This document shows positions 1 to 9,236 of a stretch of DNA of 64,000 nt, one piece after another. The notes under the pieces were generated by a model, which was given only the letters and a program-made list of their open reading frames with translations, had not been told where the DNA came from and ran no database searches. The stretch's first letter is position 1. Each line of letters starts with the position of its first letter. This DNA comes from CAVSRC01 sp963750065 (GTDB lineage Bacteria > Pseudomonadota > Alphaproteobacteria > Rhizobiales > Kaistiaceae), in the NCBI GenBank assembly GCA_963750065.1, contig CAVVPK010000050.1, positions 53,509 through 117,508 on the forward strand. Direction: 5' to 3'. Both the position numbers and the translations under genes were made by a program.

Positions 1-1
1 G

Positions 2-1216
2 CTGGAGAGCCGCCTGCCGGTTCTCAGCCTCGTCCACTCGTCGTTCGTCGTCTATCCGACGCCGCGCAACCTGAACTACTGGTGGAACTTCGGCGCGATC
101 CTCATCTTCATGCTGGCGGCGCAGATCGTCACCGGCATCGTGCTGGCCATGCACTACATCCCGGCCGACGCGCTGGCCTTCAATTCGGTCGAGAACATCA
201 TGCGCAACGTCAACTACGGTTGGCTGCTGCGCTACCTGCACGCCAACGGCGCGTCGATGTTCTTCTTCGCCGTCTATATCCACATCCTGCGCGGCATGTA
301 CTTCGGCTCCTACAAGGCGCCGCGCGAGGTGCTGTGGATTCTCGGCGTCATCATCTACCTCTTGATGATGGCCACTGCCTTCATGGGCTACGTGCTGCCC
401 TGGGGGCAGATGTCGTTCTGGGCGGCCAACGTCATCACCAACCTGTTCTCGGCCATTCCGGTGGTCGGCGGTGCGATCGTCACCTGGCTGTGGGGCGGCT
501 TCGCGGTCGGCGGGCCGACGCTCAATCGCTTCTACTCGCTGCACTACCTGCTGCCGTTCATGATCGCCGGCGTGGTGCTCCTGCACATCTGGGCGCTGCA
601 CGTTCCCGGCAACGGCAATCCGACCGGCGTCGAAGTCAAGGACAAGCAGGACACGGTGACCTTCCATCCCTACTACACGATCAAGGACACCTTCGGCCTC
701 AGCGTGTTCCTCGTCCTGTTCGCCTGGCTGGTGTTCTTCATCCCCAATTATCTCGGCCACGCGGACAACTACATCCCGGCCAACCCGCTGCAGACGCCGG
801 CGGAGATCGTTCCGGAATGGTACTTCCTGCCGTTCTATGCGATCCTGCGCGCCATCCCCAACAAGCTGTTCGGCGTCATCGCCCTGTTCGCTTCGATCGG
901 CGTCCTGGTCTTCCTGCCGTGGCTGGATACTTCGCGCGTGCGCTCGTCGACCTTCCGGCCTGTCTACAAGCAGTTCTTCTGGATCTTCGTGGTGGTCGGC
1001 GTCTTGCTCGGCTATCTCGGTTCGCAGTCGCCGACCGGCTTCACGCTGCATGTGCCGAACGTCATCTGGGCGCGCGTCCTCACCTTCTATTACTTCGCCC
1101 ATTTCCTGATCGTGCTGCCGGTCGTCGGCCTGATCGAGCGGCCCAGGCCGCTGCCGGCGAGTATCACCGAGTCGGTGCTCGCCAAGTCGGGCCAAACGGC
1201 ACAGGCGGGGGGCTGA
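2..1216 (+). CDS. petB: Cytochrome b of the bc1 complex (5' end outside window)
   Basis: This is the membrane subunit of ubiquinol:cytochrome c oxidoreductase. It carries the two b hemes and the Qo and Qi sites. The frame is open from base 2, so the first residues are missing and about 404 codons are visible. The sequence shows the WWNFG segment, the LRYLHANGAS heme region, the AFMGYVLPWGQ motif, and PEWYFLPFYAILR, which holds the PEWY signature of the Qo site. Several long hydrophobic helices continue to the C-terminus. The stop is 5 bases before the cytochrome c1 start, so the two form one operon. They are separate genes here, not a single b/c1 fusion as in Bradyrhizobium fbcH. Confidence 0.96.
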   Translation: MESRLPVLSLVHSSFVVYPTPRNLNYWWNFGAILIFMLAAQIVTGIVLAMHYIPADALAFNSVENIMRNVNYGWLLRYLHANGASMFFFAVYIHILRGMYFGSYKAPREVLWILGVIIYLLMMATAFMGYVLPWGQMSFWAANVITNLFSAIPVVGGAIVTWLWGGFAVGGPTLNRFYSLHYLLPFMIAGVVLLHIWALHVPGNGNPTGVEVKDKQDTVTFHPYYTIKDTFGLSVFLVLFAWLVFFIPNYLGHADNYIPANPLQTPAEIVPEWYFLPFYAILRAIPNKLFGVIALFASIGVLVFLPWLDTSRVRSSTFRPVYKQFFWIFVVVGVLLGYLGSQSPTGFTLHVPNVIWARVLTFYYFAHFLIVLPVVGLIERPRPLPASITESVLAKSGQTAQAGG

Positions 1217-1221
1217 CCGAG

Positions 1222-2091
1222 ATGAAAATGCGTTTCGCCAGTCTTTTCGCCGTCGCTGCCGTTGTCGGCCTGACGATGGCGCTGCCGGTCTCCGCACAGG
1301 AAGCCGGCGGCGGCACCCTGCCGACCGAGTTCCCGCTCAAGAAGCCGCCGTTGATGAAGTGGTCGTTCGCCGGCTTCTTCGGCACCTACGATCAGGCGCA
1401 GCTGCAGCGCGGCTTCCAGGTCTACAAGGAAGTCTGCTCGGCCTGTCACTCGATGAATCTGGTCGATTTCCGTAATCTTGGCGATCCCGGTGGTCCGCAT
1501 TTCACCGAGGCCGAGGTCAAGGCGCTGGCGGCGTCCTATCAGGTCACCGATGGGCCGAACGACGCCGGCGACATGTTCCAGCGTGCCGGCAAGCCTTACG
1601 ACCATCTGCCGGCGCCGTTCGCCAACACCGAGGCCGCCGCGGCGGCCAATGGCGGCGCGGCGCCGCCCGACCTGTCGGTGATCGCCAAGGCGCGCGCCGT
1701 CAAGCGCGGCTTGATTTGGGGGCTCTTGGATTTCTTCACCGGCTATCAGGAAGCTGGGCCGGATTATATCCACGCTCTGCTCACCGGCTTCACCGACCCG
1801 CCTCCCGGCGTGAAGGTGCCGGATGGGACCTACTACAATCCTTATTTCCATGCCGCCATATCGCTGCACATGCCGCCGCCGCTGTCGGACGGCCAGGTGA
1901 CCTACAGCGACGGCTCGCCGCAGACGGTCGACCAGTACGCCAAGGACGTCGCCGCCTTCCTGATGTGGACGGCGGAGCCGCACCTGATGGAGCGCAAGCG
2001 CGTCGGCTTCATGACCATGATCTTCCTGGTCGTGTTCGCCGGCCTGATGTACCTGACCAAGAAGCGCGTCTGGTCGGACGTGAAGCACTAG
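1222..2091 (+). CDS. petC: Cytochrome c1 of the bc1 complex
   Basis: This is the heme c subunit that passes electrons from the Rieske centre to cytochrome c in the periplasm. The 289-residue protein has an N-terminal signal peptide ending near VSAQ and a single CxxCH heme site, CSACH, at residues 72-76. A later LHMPPPLSDG segment supplies the Met ligand region. A C-terminal membrane anchor (FMTMIFLVVFAGLMYL) precedes a basic tail. The ATG at 1222 directly follows the petB stop; a second in-frame ATG lies at 1228. The next gene begins 14 bases downstream, so it may be cotranscribed. Confidence 0.96.
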   Translation: MKMRFASLFAVAAVVGLTMALPVSAQEAGGGTLPTEFPLKKPPLMKWSFAGFFGTYDQAQLQRGFQVYKEVCSACHSMNLVDFRNLGDPGGPHFTEAEVKALAASYQVTDGPNDAGDMFQRAGKPYDHLPAPFANTEAAAAANGGAAPPDLSVIAKARAVKRGLIWGLLDFFTGYQEAGPDYIHALLTGFTDPPPGVKVPDGTYYNPYFHAAISLHMPPPLSDGQVTYSDGSPQTVDQYAKDVAAFLMWTAEPHLMERKRVGFMTMIFLVVFAGLMYLTKKRVWSDVKH

Positions 2092-2105
2092 GGGAGTGGG
2101 AATCG

Positions 2106-2783
2106 GTGGCGACGGCGCCCCTCAGCGCCGTCCTCTTCGATCTCGACGGCACGCTCTATGACCGCGCGGCGTCGTTGCGCGCCTTCCTCTCCGCGCAATA
2201 TGGGCGGCGCCGTGAGATACTTGGCGCCCTGTCGCGCGAAGCCTTCATCACCACCTTCGTCGCCTATGACGCCAACGGGTCGGTGCGCCGCGATATCGTC
2301 TATCCGCGCATCCTGAACGAGTTCGGCGGCGATCCGGCCGCCGCGCCGCTGCTGGTCGCCGACTATGTCGATTGTTACCGCGATTTCTGCCAGGAGTCGG
2401 CCGACCTCTTCCCGACCCTGGACCGGCTTCGCGCCGACGGCCTCAGCCTCGGCATTGTCACCAATGGTCAGATCGTCATCCAGGAGCACACGCTCGCCGG
2501 GCTCGGCCTCGACCATGCCTTCGATACGATCCTGATTTCCGAAGCGGAGGGCATCCGCAAGCCCGATCCTGAGATCTTCCGGCGGGCGCTTGCCCGCCTC
2601 GATGTGACGGCCGGGGCGGCTGCCTATGTCGGTGACAACCCGGAAGCCGACATCGCCGGTGCTCACGCCGCCGAGATGCGTGCCATCTGGATGGCCAACA
2701 GCTATTACCGGCCGCCGCGGGACGCCGATGCCACGATCCATCGTCTCGCTGACCTGCCGGCCGTCGTCGCCGCCTGGCGGTAG
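2106..2783 (+). CDS. HAD-superfamily hydrolase, phosphoglycolate-phosphatase-like
   Basis: This is a soluble HAD phosphatase of 225 residues. Motif I is DLDGT at residues 12-16, where the Asp pair forms the nucleophile and acid/base. Motif II is the IVTNG segment and motif III is KPDPEIF. Motif IV is GDNPEADI, which binds Mg2+. The middle part is a helical cap, as in the phosphoglycolate phosphatase and HAD-IA groups. GTG at 2106 was chosen because GGGGAG lies just upstream and the HAD fold begins directly after it. The gene follows petC closely. The substrate cannot be read from the sequence. Confidence 0.85.
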   Translation: MATAPLSAVLFDLDGTLYDRAASLRAFLSAQYGRRREILGALSREAFITTFVAYDANGSVRRDIVYPRILNEFGGDPAAAPLLVADYVDCYRDFCQESADLFPTLDRLRADGLSLGIVTNGQIVIQEHTLAGLGLDHAFDTILISEAEGIRKPDPEIFRRALARLDVTAGAAAYVGDNPEADIAGAHAAEMRAIWMANSYYRPPRDADATIHRLADLPAVVAAWR

Positions 2784-2867
2784 CGGTGTCCGTGGCGCAC
2801 GCCGCGCGCATTTGCTAAAGCCCATGCGAAAAGCGCCGTTACCCGGCGCACTTGGGGGAAAGCGTTC

Positions 2868-3407
2868 GTGCAACCCGTGATCGATCTCAAGTCTCTGATC
2901 CGCACCATTCCGGATTATCCGCGCAAGGGCATCCTGTTCCGCGACATCACCACGCTGATCGCCAATCCGGCGGGCCTGCGCGCCTCTGTCGACGGGCTGG
3001 TGCTGCCCTTCCTCGAGGCACACATCGACAAGGTGGTGGGGATCGAGGCGCGCGGCTTCATCCTCGGCGGGGCGGTCGCCCACGAGCTCGGCCGCGGCTT
3101 CGTGCCCATCCGCAAGAAAGGCAAGCTGCCCTGGCGCACCATCGGGCAGGAATACAGCCTCGAATACGGCGTCGACACGATCGAGATCCATGCCGACGCC
3201 ATTGGCGAGGGCGACCGCGTGCTGCTGGTCGACGACCTGATCGCCACCGGCGGCACGGCGGAGGCGGCCACCGCGCTCATCCGCCGTTCGGGTGGCGAGC
3301 TGGTTGCCGCGACCTTCGTCATCGACCTGCCCGACCTCGGCGGTGCCAAGCGCCTGGCCGAGCGCGACGTCACGGTGCACACGCTGGTCAGCTTCGAGGG
3401 AGACTAA
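2868..3407 (+). CDS. apt: Adenine phosphoribosyltransferase
   Basis: It converts adenine and PRPP to AMP in the cytosolic purine salvage pathway. The 179-residue length is normal for the family. The start of the fold (LIRTIPDYPRKGILFRDIT) is characteristic of Apt. GIEARGFILGG follows, and the PRPP-binding loop LLVDDLIATGGT lies near residues 118-130. GTG at 2868 has GGGGGAAAG upstream. The stop overlaps the next start by one base (TAATG), so the GST-like gene is translationally coupled. Confidence 0.94.
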   Translation: MQPVIDLKSLIRTIPDYPRKGILFRDITTLIANPAGLRASVDGLVLPFLEAHIDKVVGIEARGFILGGAVAHELGRGFVPIRKKGKLPWRTIGQEYSLEYGVDTIEIHADAIGEGDRVLLVDDLIATGGTAEAATALIRRSGGELVAATFVIDLPDLGGAKRLAERDVTVHTLVSFEGD

Positions 3408-4075
3408 TGACCGACTTCCATATCTATGTGGGTTATCGCACCGTCTCGTCCTGGTCGCTGCGCGGCTGGCTGCCGATGAAGAAGGCCGGCGTGCCCTTCG
3501 AGGAGACGCTGATCCGCTACCGCACGCCGGAGGGCAGGGCGGAACTCGACCGGCTGTCGCCGACCGGCAAGGTGCCGTTTCTGGTCCATGCGCTGCCGGA
3601 TGGAAGCACGGCCAGGGTGTGGGATTCGCTGGCCATCGCCGAATATCTGGCCGAGACCGTGCCGGAGGCGCGGCTGTGGCCCGACGACCCGGCCGCGCGG
3701 GCGCATGCCCGTTCGATCGCGGCGGAGATGCATTCCGGCTTTGCGGCGCTGCGCCAGCATTTCGACATGGCGCTTTTCGAACGGCGCCCGACGCCGACCG
3801 ATCCGCAGGCGCTGAAGGATGTCGCCCGCATCCAGGCGATCTGGCGCGAATGCCGCGAGCGCTGGGGGCAGACAAGCGGCGGGCCGTTCCTTTTCGGCCG
3901 CTGGAGCAACGCCGATGCGGCCTTTGCGCCGGTGGCGACCCGCTTCCGCACCTACGGGGTGAAGTCTGACGCCATGGCCGCCGCCTATATGGAGGCGGTG
4001 CTCGCCGACCCGGATTTTCTCACCTGGGAGGCGCAGGCCAAAAGAGACCTGCCGCCGGAGTTGCCTGTGCACTGA
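3407..4075 (+). CDS. Glutathione S-transferase family protein
   Basis: This 222-residue cytosolic protein has a GST fold. The N-terminal thioredoxin-like domain holds SSWSLRGWL, where a Ser or Tyr near residue 13 could be catalytic. It continues through LSPTGKVPFL and DSLAIAEYLAE, which match the glutathione-binding Pro and Glu/Ser positions. An alpha-helical C-terminal domain follows (ARAHARSIAAEMHSGF). It resembles the zeta/YfcF-like GSTs, but the substrate is not evident. The start overlaps the apt stop by one base. Confidence 0.82.
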   Translation: MTDFHIYVGYRTVSSWSLRGWLPMKKAGVPFEETLIRYRTPEGRAELDRLSPTGKVPFLVHALPDGSTARVWDSLAIAEYLAETVPEARLWPDDPAARAHARSIAAEMHSGFAALRQHFDMALFERRPTPTDPQALKDVARIQAIWRECRERWGQTSGGPFLFGRWSNADAAFAPVATRFRTYGVKSDAMAAAYMEAVLADPDFLTWEAQAKRDLPPELPVH

Positions 4076-4262
4076 GCCGCTCCGTCGGCCGAGAGTGTCG
4101 TGATCCGGCAAAAGGAATGCGCTAGGCTGGCCCATCCCGCTTGGCCTGTGTTGGCATTTTCCGCGTTGCAGACCGCACAGACAGGCGCCGATCCCGAGCC
4201 GGCAAAGCAATTGCCGCCGCCGGTTCCTTCAGGGGCGATTCACTGACGAGAGAGGCTGAGCC

Positions 4263-5132
4263 ATGAACGGACCTTCGCGTTCCAAACTTCTGACCACCGT
4301 CGCCGCCGCCTGCCTGGCGACGACCTTTGCCGTCGGCGGGGCGCTTGCCGCCGACCCGGTGCCGCAGAACGATCTGCTCAATGCGACGCTGTGGGTGACC
4401 AATTCGGTCGAGTACAAGGCCGTTGCACGGGAAGCCTATGCGCTCGCCAAGATCCAGCTCGACAAGGCGCTGGCCGACAAAGGCTGGACGGCGGCGACCG
4501 AGCAGACCGGCGATTTCAAGGACAAGCCACCGGCGATCATCCTCGACGCCGACGAGACGGTGATCGACAACGGCGCATACGAGGCCTGGCTGATCAAGAC
4601 CGGCAAGGACTACAGCGGCAAGACCTGGGCGGCTTGGGTCGCCGACGCCGAGGCCAAGGCGGTGCCGGGCGCCGTCGACTTCACCAAATATGCCGATTCC
4701 AAGGGCGTGAAGGTGTTCTACGTCACCAACCGCTCGGCCGACCAGGAAGCGGCGACGCGCAAGAACATGGAAGCCCTCGGTTTCCCGATGGGCGGCAATG
4801 TCGACACCTTCCTGATGAGCGGCGAGCAGAAGGACTGGACCTCGAAGAAGGGCACGCGTCGCGCCTTTATCGCTCAGAACTACCGTATCCTGCTGCTGAT
4901 CGGCGACAACTACGGCGACTTCTCCGACGACTACAATCAGTCGGAGGACAACCGGAACATCTCTCTGGAGACCAATCTGGACCACGTCGGCCACGACTGG
5001 ATCTTCATTCCCAACCCGGAATACGGCTCGTTTGAATCGGCGCCGTTCATGTCGAACTACAAGCTGTCGCCGGACGAGCGCCGCCAGATGAAGATCGAGG
5101 CGCTGCCGATCTGGGCCGGCCCGAAGGAGTAG
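4263..5132 (+). CDS. Periplasmic class C acid phosphatase / 5'-nucleotidase, e(P4) family
   Basis: This is a HAD-type phosphomonoesterase of the lipoprotein e(P4) family, which dephosphorylates nucleotides outside the cytoplasm. A signal peptide occupies residues 1-30 and ends near GALA. I see no lipobox at that site, so the protein is probably soluble in the periplasm and not lipid-anchored. The catalytic motif is ILDADETVIDN, with Asp95 and Asp97. FYVTNRSADQE carries motif II, and LLIGDNYGDFSD supplies the Mg2+-binding aspartates. Its 289 residues are normal for the family. It appears to be a single-gene unit followed by a strong hairpin. Confidence 0.9.
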   Translation: MNGPSRSKLLTTVAAACLATTFAVGGALAADPVPQNDLLNATLWVTNSVEYKAVAREAYALAKIQLDKALADKGWTAATEQTGDFKDKPPAIILDADETVIDNGAYEAWLIKTGKDYSGKTWAAWVADAEAKAVPGAVDFTKYADSKGVKVFYVTNRSADQEAATRKNMEALGFPMGGNVDTFLMSGEQKDWTSKKGTRRAFIAQNYRILLLIGDNYGDFSDDYNQSEDNRNISLETNLDHVGHDWIFIPNPEYGSFESAPFMSNYKLSPDERRQMKIEALPIWAGPKE

Positions 5133-5150
5133 TCACTCCCACCACGATCC

Positions 5151-5179
5151 GGTGCGCCGCGGCCTGTCCGCGGCGTGCC
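5151..5179. terminator. GC-rich hairpin after the acid phosphatase gene
   Basis: The arms GGTGCGCCGCGG and CCGCGGCGTGCC pair over 12 positions with two G-U pairs and a 5-base loop. There is no T-run, so this is a hairpin between two convergent genes that may slow or end transcription; it is not a textbook intrinsic terminator. Confidence 0.45.
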
Positions 5180-5256
5180 TGCATCTGACAAGGAACTTGG
5201 TGCTCGATTCTCTGCTTCGCGGAGGATGACGGCAGTGGGGAAATCCGCCGCTCGGC

Positions 5257-5688
5257 TCAGGCGCCGGTCTTGCCGGCGAAGCCGGCGGCGATGATGCCGG
5301 AGAGCGCGCATTCCTCGTCGCGGTCGCCGGTGTCTCCCGAAATGCCGACCGCACCAACGACCTGTTCCTCGTCGTCGAGAATAAGCACGCCGCCGGGGGA
5401 GGGGACGATGCGGCCGCCGCTGGCGGCGGCGAGCGCAGTCAGGAAGGCGGGGCTGTTCACCGCACGGGCTGCAAGCTCGCGCGTGCCGAAGCCCATGCCG
5501 AGCGCGCCCCATGCCTTGCCGTAGGCAATGTCGAATTTGAGGATGCCGGAGCGATCCTCGCGCTTGAAGGCGACGAGGTGCCCGCCGGCGTCGGTGACCG
5601 CGACCGCCAGCGGCGCGCAGTCCAACTCGCGTCCCTTCTTCAGCGCCTCGTCGACGATGATGGACGCCTCAGCGAGCGTGATCGGCAT
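5257..5688 (-). CDS. GlcG/HbpS-family heme-degrading-domain protein
   Basis: This 143-residue protein belongs to the GlcG/HbpS fold family (DUF336). ITLAEASIIVDEAL opens the domain, and AVTDAGGHLVAFKRED is the characteristic strand-loop. A SPGGVLILDDEEQVVGAVGISGD stretch follows. Some members bind heme or corrinoids, while others sit in glycolate operons with no known role. ATG at 5688 was chosen for its AAGGAAA ribosome-binding site; a longer open frame upstream lacks one. The gene is convergent with the acid phosphatase gene and has no informative partner. Confidence 0.8.
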   Translation of the reverse strand: MPITLAEASIIVDEALKKGRELDCAPLAVAVTDAGGHLVAFKREDRSGILKFDIAYGKAWGALGMGFGTRELAARAVNSPAFLTALAAASGGRIVPSPGGVLILDDEEQVVGAVGISGDTGDRDEECALSGIIAAGFAGKTGA

Positions 5689-5854
5689 GGCGTTTCCTTT
5701 GGTGCTGCAATGCCGTTGCTTACCCGCCGCCGGCGGCCGGATCAATTCGCGGATCGGCGCGGACGACAGGTAGGGCGCAGCGGGGAGGTTTCCCCACCGA
5801 CCATAACCAACTATAGCTCCAACCCAAGCACCTCCTCACCCGGGTATCCCTTCC

Positions 5855-7060
5855 TTGCGGTATTTTTCCTTCGTCCGGAGCAACATCCGGCCGCTCGCCT
5901 TTGGCGCGCTGCATGCGTTCTATTCGACGCCCGGACAGACCTTCTGCATCGGCCTGTTCGTTGCCGCCTTCTCCCGCGATCTCGGCATGACGGCCTCGGG
6001 CATCGGCGCGCTCTATCTGGCCGGCACGCTGTCGGCGGCGGTCACGCTGCTCTTTATCGGCCACCTGATCGACCGCATTCGCCTCATTCATTTCAGCGCG
6101 GCCGTCATTGTCGGCCTCGCCGTCGCCTGTTTCGTCACGGCTGCGGCCGCCGGCCCGTTCACCCTGTTCCTCGCCTTCTACCTGCTCAGGCTCACCGGCC
6201 AGAGCCTGATGGTCCATGTCGAGTCGACCGCCACCGCACGCACCTTCGAGCGCGAACGGGGCAGGGCGCTCGGCATTACCGCGCTCGGCATTCCGTTCGC
6301 CGAAGTCGTCTTTCCGCCGGCCGTCGTTGCCGGTATCGCCGTCTTCGGCTGGCGGCCGACCTATGCGTTCATCGGCGCCATCGCGCTCGTCGTCCTCCTG
6401 CCTCTCACCCATTGGCTTCTCGCCGGCATTGCGCGCTCGCCGCGGCCGACGGTTGTCGGCACCAGCGCGTGGAGCCAGCTCGGTGCCGGCCTTCTGGTGC
6501 TGGCGCGCTCGCGCTATGTGTGGGCGGTGCTGCCGGCGGCCGGCGTGCTGCCCTTCTGCGGCACCGCCATCATGTTCCACATCACCACGATTGCCGGCGT
6601 CCGCGGCTGGCCGGCGGGGCTGATCGCCGCCAGCTTCCCGGTGGCGGCGGTGTTCAACGTCATCGGGCTGTTCGTCTCGGGCCAGATCATCGACCGGCTG
6701 TCGGCGCGCAAGATGTTTCTCGTCCAGACCCTGCCGTTCCTGGCCGGCGTCGGCGTGCTGGCCGCGTTCAGCCAGCCATGGGCCTTGCCGGTCACCTTCG
6801 CCGGCTTCGGGCTCTCCAGCGGCCTGTCGAAGACGACGCTGACGGCGGTGTGGGCGGAGCTCTTCGGCACCGCGGTGCTAGGCACCATCCGCAGCGCCGT
6901 CACCATGTACATGGTCGTCGCCTCGGCCTTAGCGCCCTTCGTCTTCGGAGCGATGCTCGATGCCGGCTGGACGGTCTCCGGCGTCCTTGCCGCCTTTGCC
7001 GCGGTCAGCCTGGTGCTGATCATTCCGCCGATCTTCGCCGAGCGGCGGGGGCTGGCCTGA
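5855..7060 (+). CDS. MFS transporter
   Basis: This inner-membrane carrier of the major facilitator superfamily has 401 residues and about 12 predicted helices. The loop between helices 2 and 3 carries a degenerate signature (GHLIDRIRLIH). A second, similar loop (SGQIIDRLSARKM) sits between helices 8 and 9. The likely start is TTG at 5855, a weak choice because no strong ribosome-binding site is visible; a start further in is possible. No regulator or enzyme gene is adjacent, so the substrate is unknown. Confidence 0.82.
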   Translation: MRYFSFVRSNIRPLAFGALHAFYSTPGQTFCIGLFVAAFSRDLGMTASGIGALYLAGTLSAAVTLLFIGHLIDRIRLIHFSAAVIVGLAVACFVTAAAAGPFTLFLAFYLLRLTGQSLMVHVESTATARTFERERGRALGITALGIPFAEVVFPPAVVAGIAVFGWRPTYAFIGAIALVVLLPLTHWLLAGIARSPRPTVVGTSAWSQLGAGLLVLARSRYVWAVLPAAGVLPFCGTAIMFHITTIAGVRGWPAGLIAASFPVAAVFNVIGLFVSGQIIDRLSARKMFLVQTLPFLAGVGVLAAFSQPWALPVTFAGFGLSSGLSKTTLTAVWAELFGTAVLGTIRSAVTMYMVVASALAPFVFGAMLDAGWTVSGVLAAFAAVSLVLIIPPIFAERRGLA

Positions 7061-7091
7061 GATGCCGGCTTGTCCTTGCGCATATCCGTAC

Positions 7092-7114
7092 GGAAAAGTG
7101 GTGTCCACTTTTCC
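7092..7114. terminator. Bidirectional hairpin between MFS and ychF genes
   Basis: Perfect 10-bp arms GGAAAAGTGG and CCACTTTTCC flank a 3-base loop. The hairpin sits between two convergent stop codons. The AAAA/TTTT content inside the stem suits termination in both directions. Hairpins of this kind are common between genes in Hyphomicrobiales. Confidence 0.6.
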
Positions 7115-7123
7115 TGGAATTGC

Positions 7124-8221
7124 TCACACGTTGAACTTGAATAGCATCACGTCGCCGTCCCTGACGACATAGTCCTTGCCCTCGTCGCGCGCCTTGCCGG
7201 CGTCCTTGGCCGCCTGCTCGCCGCCAAGCGCGATGTAGTCGTCGTAGGCGATGGTCTGGGCGCGGATGAAGCCCTTCTCGAAATCACTGTGGATGGTGCC
7301 CGCTGCCTGCGGCGCTCGGGCGCCGGCCGGCACCGTCCAGGCGCGCACCTCCTTGGGGCCGGCGGTGAAGAAGGTGATGAGGCCGAGCAGGTCGTAGCCG
7401 GCGCGGATCAGGCGGTCGAGGCCGGGCTCATGCAAGCCCAGTGTTTCGAGGAAGTCGTGCTCGTCGTCGTCGGGGAGCAGCGCAACCTCGGACTCGATCT
7501 CGGCCGAGATGACGACCGCGCCGGCGCCTTCCGCCTTCGCCATTTCCTCGACGCGCTTCGCGTGGGCGTTGCCGCCGGCAGCCGCCGCCTCCTCGACATT
7601 GGCGACATAGAGCACGGGCTTGGCGGTCAGGAGGTTGAAGGAACGGAAGAGAGCCTCCTCCCCGTGCGGCACCTCGGTCAGCCGCGCCGGCTTGCCCTCG
7701 GAGAGCAAAGCGATCGCTGCGTCCATCAGGCCCACCTCTATTCTGGCGTCCTTGTCGCCGGACTGCGCCTTCTTGCGCAGCGGGTTGACCCGCCGTTCCA
7801 GGCTGGCGAGGTCGGCCAGCATCAGCTCGGTATTGACCGTCTCGGCGTCGGCGACGGGATCGATCTTGCCCTCGACATGGGTCACGTCGCCGTCCTCGAA
7901 GCAGCGCAGCACATGCACCACCGCCTCGACCTCGCGGATATTGGCGAGGAACTGGTTGCCGAGCCCTTCGCCCTTGGAGGCGCCGCGCACCAGCCCGGCG
8001 ATGTCGACGAAAGAAATTCGGGTCGGCACGATCTGCGCCGGATTGACGATCGCGGCGAGTTGGTCGAGGCGCGGGTCGGGCACGGCCACGTCGCCGGTGT
8101 TGGGCTCGATGGTGCAGAACGGATAGTTCGCGGCCTGCGCGGCGGCGGTGCGCGTCAAGGCGTTGAAAAGGGTCGACTTGCCGACATTGGGCAGGCCGAC
8201 GATGCCGCAGCGGAATCCCAT
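7124..8221 (-). CDS. ychF: Redox-regulated ATPase YchF (Obg-like, OLA1)
   Basis: This is a universally conserved TRAFAC-class ATPase that associates with ribosomes and takes part in stress and translation control. The 365-residue length is canonical. G1 is GLPNVGKST at residues 8-16. FVDIAGLVRGASKGEGLGNQFL covers the G3 region. The G4 position reads NVEE instead of NKxD, which explains the ATP preference of this family. The C-terminal TGS domain (TFFTAGPKEVRAWTV) is intact. It is transcribed alone and is convergent with the MFS gene. Confidence 0.96.
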   Translation of the reverse strand: MGFRCGIVGLPNVGKSTLFNALTRTAAAQAANYPFCTIEPNTGDVAVPDPRLDQLAAIVNPAQIVPTRISFVDIAGLVRGASKGEGLGNQFLANIREVEAVVHVLRCFEDGDVTHVEGKIDPVADAETVNTELMLADLASLERRVNPLRKKAQSGDKDARIEVGLMDAAIALLSEGKPARLTEVPHGEEALFRSFNLLTAKPVLYVANVEEAAAAGGNAHAKRVEEMAKAEGAGAVVISAEIESEVALLPDDDEHDFLETLGLHEPGLDRLIRAGYDLLGLITFFTAGPKEVRAWTVPAGARAPQAAGTIHSDFEKGFIRAQTIAYDDYIALGGEQAAKDAGKARDEGKDYVVRDGDVMLFKFNV

Positions 8222-8394
8222 GAAAAGTCCTTACAAAAGCGCAGGCAGGGGAGGTTGCGGCTCTTCTAGCAGGCCCGGCCCAATCGGCAAGGGGCCGGCG
8301 GGCGGTTCGTCAGGCAGACGGGCGTGCTCATCGCTCCTGACAGACCCTGTCACTGACATTCAGTAGGCTCGTCTCGTTGATTGGAGGCAGGCCA

Positions 8395-9123
8395 ATGACC
8401 GATTTCGTCTTGATCGGAGGATTCTGGATCGGTGCTTGGGCGTGGGGCGAGGTTGTCCGCGAATTGGAGCGTCGCGGTCACCGGGCCTACGCGCTCGATC
8501 TGAGCGGACTCGGCGACAAGCGAAATCTCTCAGGCCCCGAGATTCGTCTCGAAACGCACATTTCGGACGTCATCAGCTTTCTGGTCGCAAACGATCTGCG
8601 TGATGCTGTTCTGGTCGGCCATAGCGGTGGCAATGCGGCCGTCCAAGCCACTGCAGATCGTGTGCCGGACCGGGTTGCCGGGCTGATTTACGTCGACAGC
8701 GGCCCTTTGCCCAATGGCGCCTGCGTTGCCGATTTCAACGGACCGACGGGGCGCGCCGACTTGGAACGCCAGGCGCTGGACGGGTGGCGGCTGCCGTTTC
8801 CGCCGTTCGACGCAATCGGTGAGGCAAGTCTCGCCGGTCTGGACGAGGCAAAGCGGGCCTTGATGCGGGAGAAGGCAGTTGACGAGCCGCTTGGCGCTGC
8901 GGTCGATCCGCTACGACTGAGCGGAGGGGAGCGAGCCGACCTGCGCAAGTGGGCGATCCTGTGCACCATGCCAGTCGAAGCCGTCGAGGCCCGCATTGCG
9001 GACGGCGATCCGTGGTTCGCGGTCATGGGGCAGCCGGACTGGACGCTTCTCGCGCTGCCAACGGGGCATTGGCCGATGCTTTCCGAGCCGGGGAAACTCG
9101 CCGCAATGCTTTCAGCATGGTGA
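8395..9123 (+). CDS. Alpha/beta-fold hydrolase
   Basis: This 242-residue cytosolic hydrolase has an early oxyanion region (LIGGFWIGAWAW). The nucleophile elbow is GHSGG, with Ser77, and the likely catalytic His lies in PTGHWPML near the C-terminus. The layout is that of the EstA/salicylate-esterase-like hydrolases. ATG at 8395 was chosen because GGAGGC lies 7 bases upstream. The substrate is unknown. Confidence 0.82.
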   Translation: MTDFVLIGGFWIGAWAWGEVVRELERRGHRAYALDLSGLGDKRNLSGPEIRLETHISDVISFLVANDLRDAVLVGHSGGNAAVQATADRVPDRVAGLIYVDSGPLPNGACVADFNGPTGRADLERQALDGWRLPFPPFDAIGEASLAGLDEAKRALMREKAVDEPLGAAVDPLRLSGGERADLRKWAILCTMPVEAVEARIADGDPWFAVMGQPDWTLLALPTGHWPMLSEPGKLAAMLSAW

Positions 9124-9236
9124 GATCAGCCCGCCAACCGGTTTCCGTGCGGCGCGCCTGTCTTGACCTGCCTCAACGCTGCCGGAACCACCCGGCGTAG
9201 CCTTCCCGCTCTCACGTGTGACGAGGGAGGCATGCG

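Noticed and set aside
82..2091. A single long frame covering both cytochrome b and c1 regions
   Set aside because: Before 1222 this frame reads low-complexity Arg/Ala sequence, while cytochrome b is clear in another frame with a stop at 1216. It is a high-GC shadow, not a fusion.
2088..3875. 595-residue minus-strand open frame
   Set aside because: It lies opposite the HAD, apt and GST genes, which have clear motifs, and it shows only Arg/Ala/Pro-rich shadow sequence.
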